From Zygnema cylindricum (taxonomy: Eukaryota; Streptophyta; Zygnematophyceae; Zygnematales; Zygnemataceae), in contig JBBHKE010001852.1 of the NCBI GenBank assembly GCA_037447655.1, positions 96,001 to 160,000 of the forward strand: DNA of 64,000 bases, in the 5' to 3' direction. Made by a program: the position numbers and the translations under genes. A model generated the notes under the pieces. It did no database searches and was not told where the DNA came from. It was given only the letters and a program-made list of their open reading frames with translations. Below, in pieces: positions 60,888 through 64,000 of this stretch (positions within the stretch are counted from its first letter, which is position 1; every line of letters starts with the position of its first letter).

Positions 60888-63800
60888 CTATTTGCGAAGT
60901 CAATAAACCCTCCAAAAGTGAAATCTAGCAGTTCAATTCCCTCCTATATTTGGTCTAAACCACCTCTGGACATTACGAGTTTGCTCTTAGGAAGCCAATA
61001 CAACACACTACCCATCGCTATTTTAGTTGATCAGTAATTCGAGTGAGTGTTTTTAAATCAAAAAATCATAAATTAATGTTAACAAAACTATTTAGGTGAG
61101 TGGCATATAATGAGCCACATTGCAATACATGTCAAAACATATGGGAGTTGGGATTTTCTCTATACAGCTCATCGCAATGAATATGGGTTTGAAATTTGTA
61201 TTGGCACAATCTTAGTATGCCTCACATTAATTCAGTGGGGTGGTGTGGTTTTTTTTCCCATTCTAATACTTGTATATTGAGAATAGATACGGAAAGGTCT
61301 AGAAGGAATGGGGAACAGAGGAGGGAGAGATTTTGAGTAAAAGAAGGGATATGACACATTGTAAACTCACCGAAGGAATTCTTTTTCCCTGGCTATCCCA
61401 TCCAGATCCGAGTCCCTCCCCTCTATAAAACTGACATCCCGCACAATGGCGAAGCGCCAGTACTTCACGAATATACCCCACTGTCACAGGAGCCCAATTT
61501 GGTTTAAGCTGCACAAACAGACAAAAAAGACAGACAAGAAAAGGACAAGAAAGTGGACCACCGGTTATTTCAATTTAGAAGACCGACAGAAAGTGGAGCA
61601 CCAGTTATTTCAACTGAGGAGGACCGATGAGAAATTGAAGCACCCGTTACTTCAAGTTAGAAGGTTGTTGCTCTATCTCCAACGGAGATAAGAATGCTGT
61701 TTGAGTTTGTAGATAAAATTTTGTTCCCCTTAACCTAAAGAGTGTGTTTGACCTCCTGTGCCATATTAAGTTTCCTCCTATATTTTATTAGATATTTTAA
61801 TTTACCTTTAATACTTCACTTGTCCTGTTTCACCAAAGAAATGTGGAAGAAGTGAAGTAGGTTTAAGAAATATAATGCCAAATGAGCGATTGTTTGGCTA
61901 GCTACTCACTGGGAGTATTTGTGCTAAAGAAAAATAATAAATAAATTAAGAAATAAGAGATGTTAGCAAGGGCGGCTCATCTCCTTCAGATAAGAAAGAA
62001 AAGTGTAAGAAGAAAAAGAAGGACAGTTAAGAAAGTTATTGGGAGATAGTTATTGCAAAAGTCCCGTTTCTTACAAAGACGCACAAGCTGTCATTACTGG
62101 CTCGTAATCTCAGTAATCGTGCAGGATATCATGCGATTTTGTACATTTTTCTGTATGATTTCCCTAATTACTGGCGAGTAACTCCAGTATTCGCGTACGT
62201 GTAATTACCCGAAGTGCATATTATTTGTGACAGCTTGTTAGATAAATTTTTGGTTATTATGAAAACTCGTGACAGGTTTTGAATTCAGTTGTTCGTCTTT
62301 TCATAAATGATGTTTACGTCACAACAGCCTATGTCCCATATTTGTGACAGAAAGGTATTTATTACCTTCTTGTAATTGCTTATCAATCTTCCTGTATTAG
62401 AAGCTAACTCTTTTCTCCTCATGGGACCAAAAATACTCTTTAACCAACAAAAATTTCATTCGCCAAGATACATTGTGAAAAGGAGATTTCAATTCATTTT
62501 GGACGTGTTTAATCCAAAATTCTACCTTCACCAACATTAGAACCCTAACCAGAAAAAAAAAAAAAAACCACGAAACTCTAAGCCAAGCTTCCCTTTTTTA
62601 ATTCCCTGTCCAAAGCTCAAAAAAAGAAAAAGGGGGGGAAAGAAAGAAGGTATGCCCTCACCCGTATCCGAATAGACCCCTCACTTGTCTCCAAGACAAT
62701 AATTCCCTGTTTACCCCAAAAAGCAGAAGAAGAGTGAGACTGCAAACCCTAAAAAAAAGTAGAAATTAGGGCATTTAGTCTGACACTCTTCTAAAAATGT
62801 AATTAAATGTTTAATTGAATTTATTACCTCTTACATTGATACTGCTCCAATTGTTCTGCTTACATGTACCTGCAATAGTCATACTGGAGGGAGAGAGGAA
62901 GAGAGGGAAGTGCGGGACAGCTATAAGAGTGAGAGAGGTAGAGAGGGAGAGAGAGGGAGGGAGAGGGGGGGGGAAAGGGAGAGGGGGAAAAAGTGAGAGA
63001 GAGGGAGAGGGGGAGAGGGAGGGAGAGAGAGAGAGGGGAAGAGGGAAAGAGGGAGAGGAGAAAACACTTTATCCTTTCGCTTCCTCTTTTGAATATCCCA
63101 TTTACCTGGTTGTGGGGATGAATGATCCCAGACGTCCATCCTGAGTTCACAGAAGTAGTGTGGATTTCGGGTTTAAGGACATCCTCTTGCTTCTTCAGCC
63201 AACACTGCCAAAAAGAACACAAAGAAAAAGAAAAAGAAGACGGTGAATGTCACAAAACTGGGAAAAAAAACACAAAATAAAAGAGAAAGGATGACAGTGA
63301 AGGTACCAAAAAACTGCAACAAAGGAATGATTTATTAAACACTCTCAAGGAGTTCCACTTTCCCACCCGAAGTTCTGAAGTGCTAGCACTGAACCAGACG
63401 AACTAAGAGACGAAAAAACTAACAAGAATTCCTGAGTAGCCCTACAAGCCTCGCAAACCCTATTTTTCCTAAGAAAACCTAAGAAACCCCAATAAACTCC
63501 ATAGAGACCGCCAAAAAAAATGACCCAAAAAAAACGGTTAAAATGATCCTGCAAGCACTTAAGTATGCACGATTCACACAGAGTGGAAAAAAGTGATACC
63601 GTACTATAGACTTATATTCCCACACATAAAAAACTCTTAAAAATACAGCCCACTATATATTACCACAAATACAGCCCACTGTATAGTACCACAAATTCAG
63701 CCCACTACAGAGTACCACAAGATCTGACAAACACTATCAACTCCCCCTCTCCATCTCTCCGTCTTTATTTCTTTCTAACCCTTTTTCTCTCCTTTTCCGA

Positions 63801-64000
63801 CTCTTTTGACCCACTTGATTGTGAGCTATCGACTCTCTCTCGCCCTTTCTCCGTCTTCCTTCTAAATCTCCTTTTCCGACTCTCTTCTCCTCTCAACTTT
63901 TCCACCTGCTTGTGGGCTACCGACTCTCCCTCTCCCTGTCCCTCTCTTTCTTTCTACCTCTTCCCACTCCTTTTTCGACTCCCCTCTCTCACTCTCTCTC
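60888..64000. repeat. Segmental duplication, copy 2 (runs off the window)
   Basis: Direct repeat of 54295-57420, starting at 'ctatttgcgaagtcaataaa'. It is still homologous at the window end, so the true length is at least 3.1 kb. Confidence 0.95.
61371..63204 (-). pseudogene. Duplicated cyclophilin exons 5-8 without the terminal exon
   Basis: Exon copies at 63106-63204, 62835-62858, 62662-62706 and 61371-61508 retain splice sites and open frames, with few differences that include a synonymous change (GGA to GGG) in the exon 7 copy. Exon 9, which carries most of the cyclophilin active-site loop, is absent from the spacer below. The copy lies upstream of the intact gene and in the same orientation. 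It is either a truncated gene or the 3' part of a second gene whose 5' exons lie beyond the window. Confidence 0.8.

Noticed and set aside
1-64000. tRNA or rRNA genes
   Set aside because: No cloverleaf with conserved A/B boxes or rRNA core motif was recognised by eye; a covariance-model scan was not possible.

Overview
The window is AT-rich nuclear DNA of a eukaryote with GT-AG introns, many of them long and full of simple repeats. The best reading is a green plant or streptophyte alga. One gene starts with a plastid-transit-like peptide. Two genes encode plant-style proteins: a COBW/ZNG1-type G3E GTPase and a membrane-anchored cyclophilin with a Cys-rich region. The LTR retrotransposon is a Ty1/copia type whose primer-binding site resembles the plant initiator-Met tRNA site. 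I cannot name the species. Gene models were built by reading translated exons, splice sites and codon phase by eye; they are not backed by transcripts.

Layout. 1-4704 (-): seven exons of a predicted plastid-targeted protein, open at the left edge. 4705-9647: intergenic, with one MITE. 9648-14207 (+): seven exons of an Aurora-related Ser/Thr kinase with a long C-terminal tail and one GC-AG intron, followed by a 105-bp tandem repeat. 14208-26752: repeats, MITE clusters, an unusual pair of overlapping ORFs and a possible spliced non-coding transcript. 26753-30584 (+): six exons of a protein with a likely NlpC/P60-LRAT-type papain-like domain. 30585-36531: intergenic, with two short elements that share hAT-like ends. 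36532-45587 (-): a COBW-domain GTPase with seven exons found, one expected exon missing and one apparent 1-nt frameshift. 46238-49080 (-): an internally deleted copia element. 51453-59764 (-): a complete nine-exon cyclophilin-like gene. 60888-64000: a near-identical second copy of 54295-57420, carrying four of the cyclophilin exons but not the last one.

The most notable pattern is that several introns contain tandem arrays built from the neighbouring exon edge together with its splice site. In the COBW gene this is seen at the 3' edges of exons 3 and 6, and at the 5' edges of exons 2 and 6. The cyclophilin exon 4 donor shows it, and probably the kinase intron 4 acceptor and a non-coding donor at 22606 as well. 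It looks like intron growth by repeated duplication of splice junctions, leaving series of decoy splice sites. I know of no named repeat class that fits.

The genes do not form a pathway or operon. They are independent nuclear genes in a repeat-rich region.
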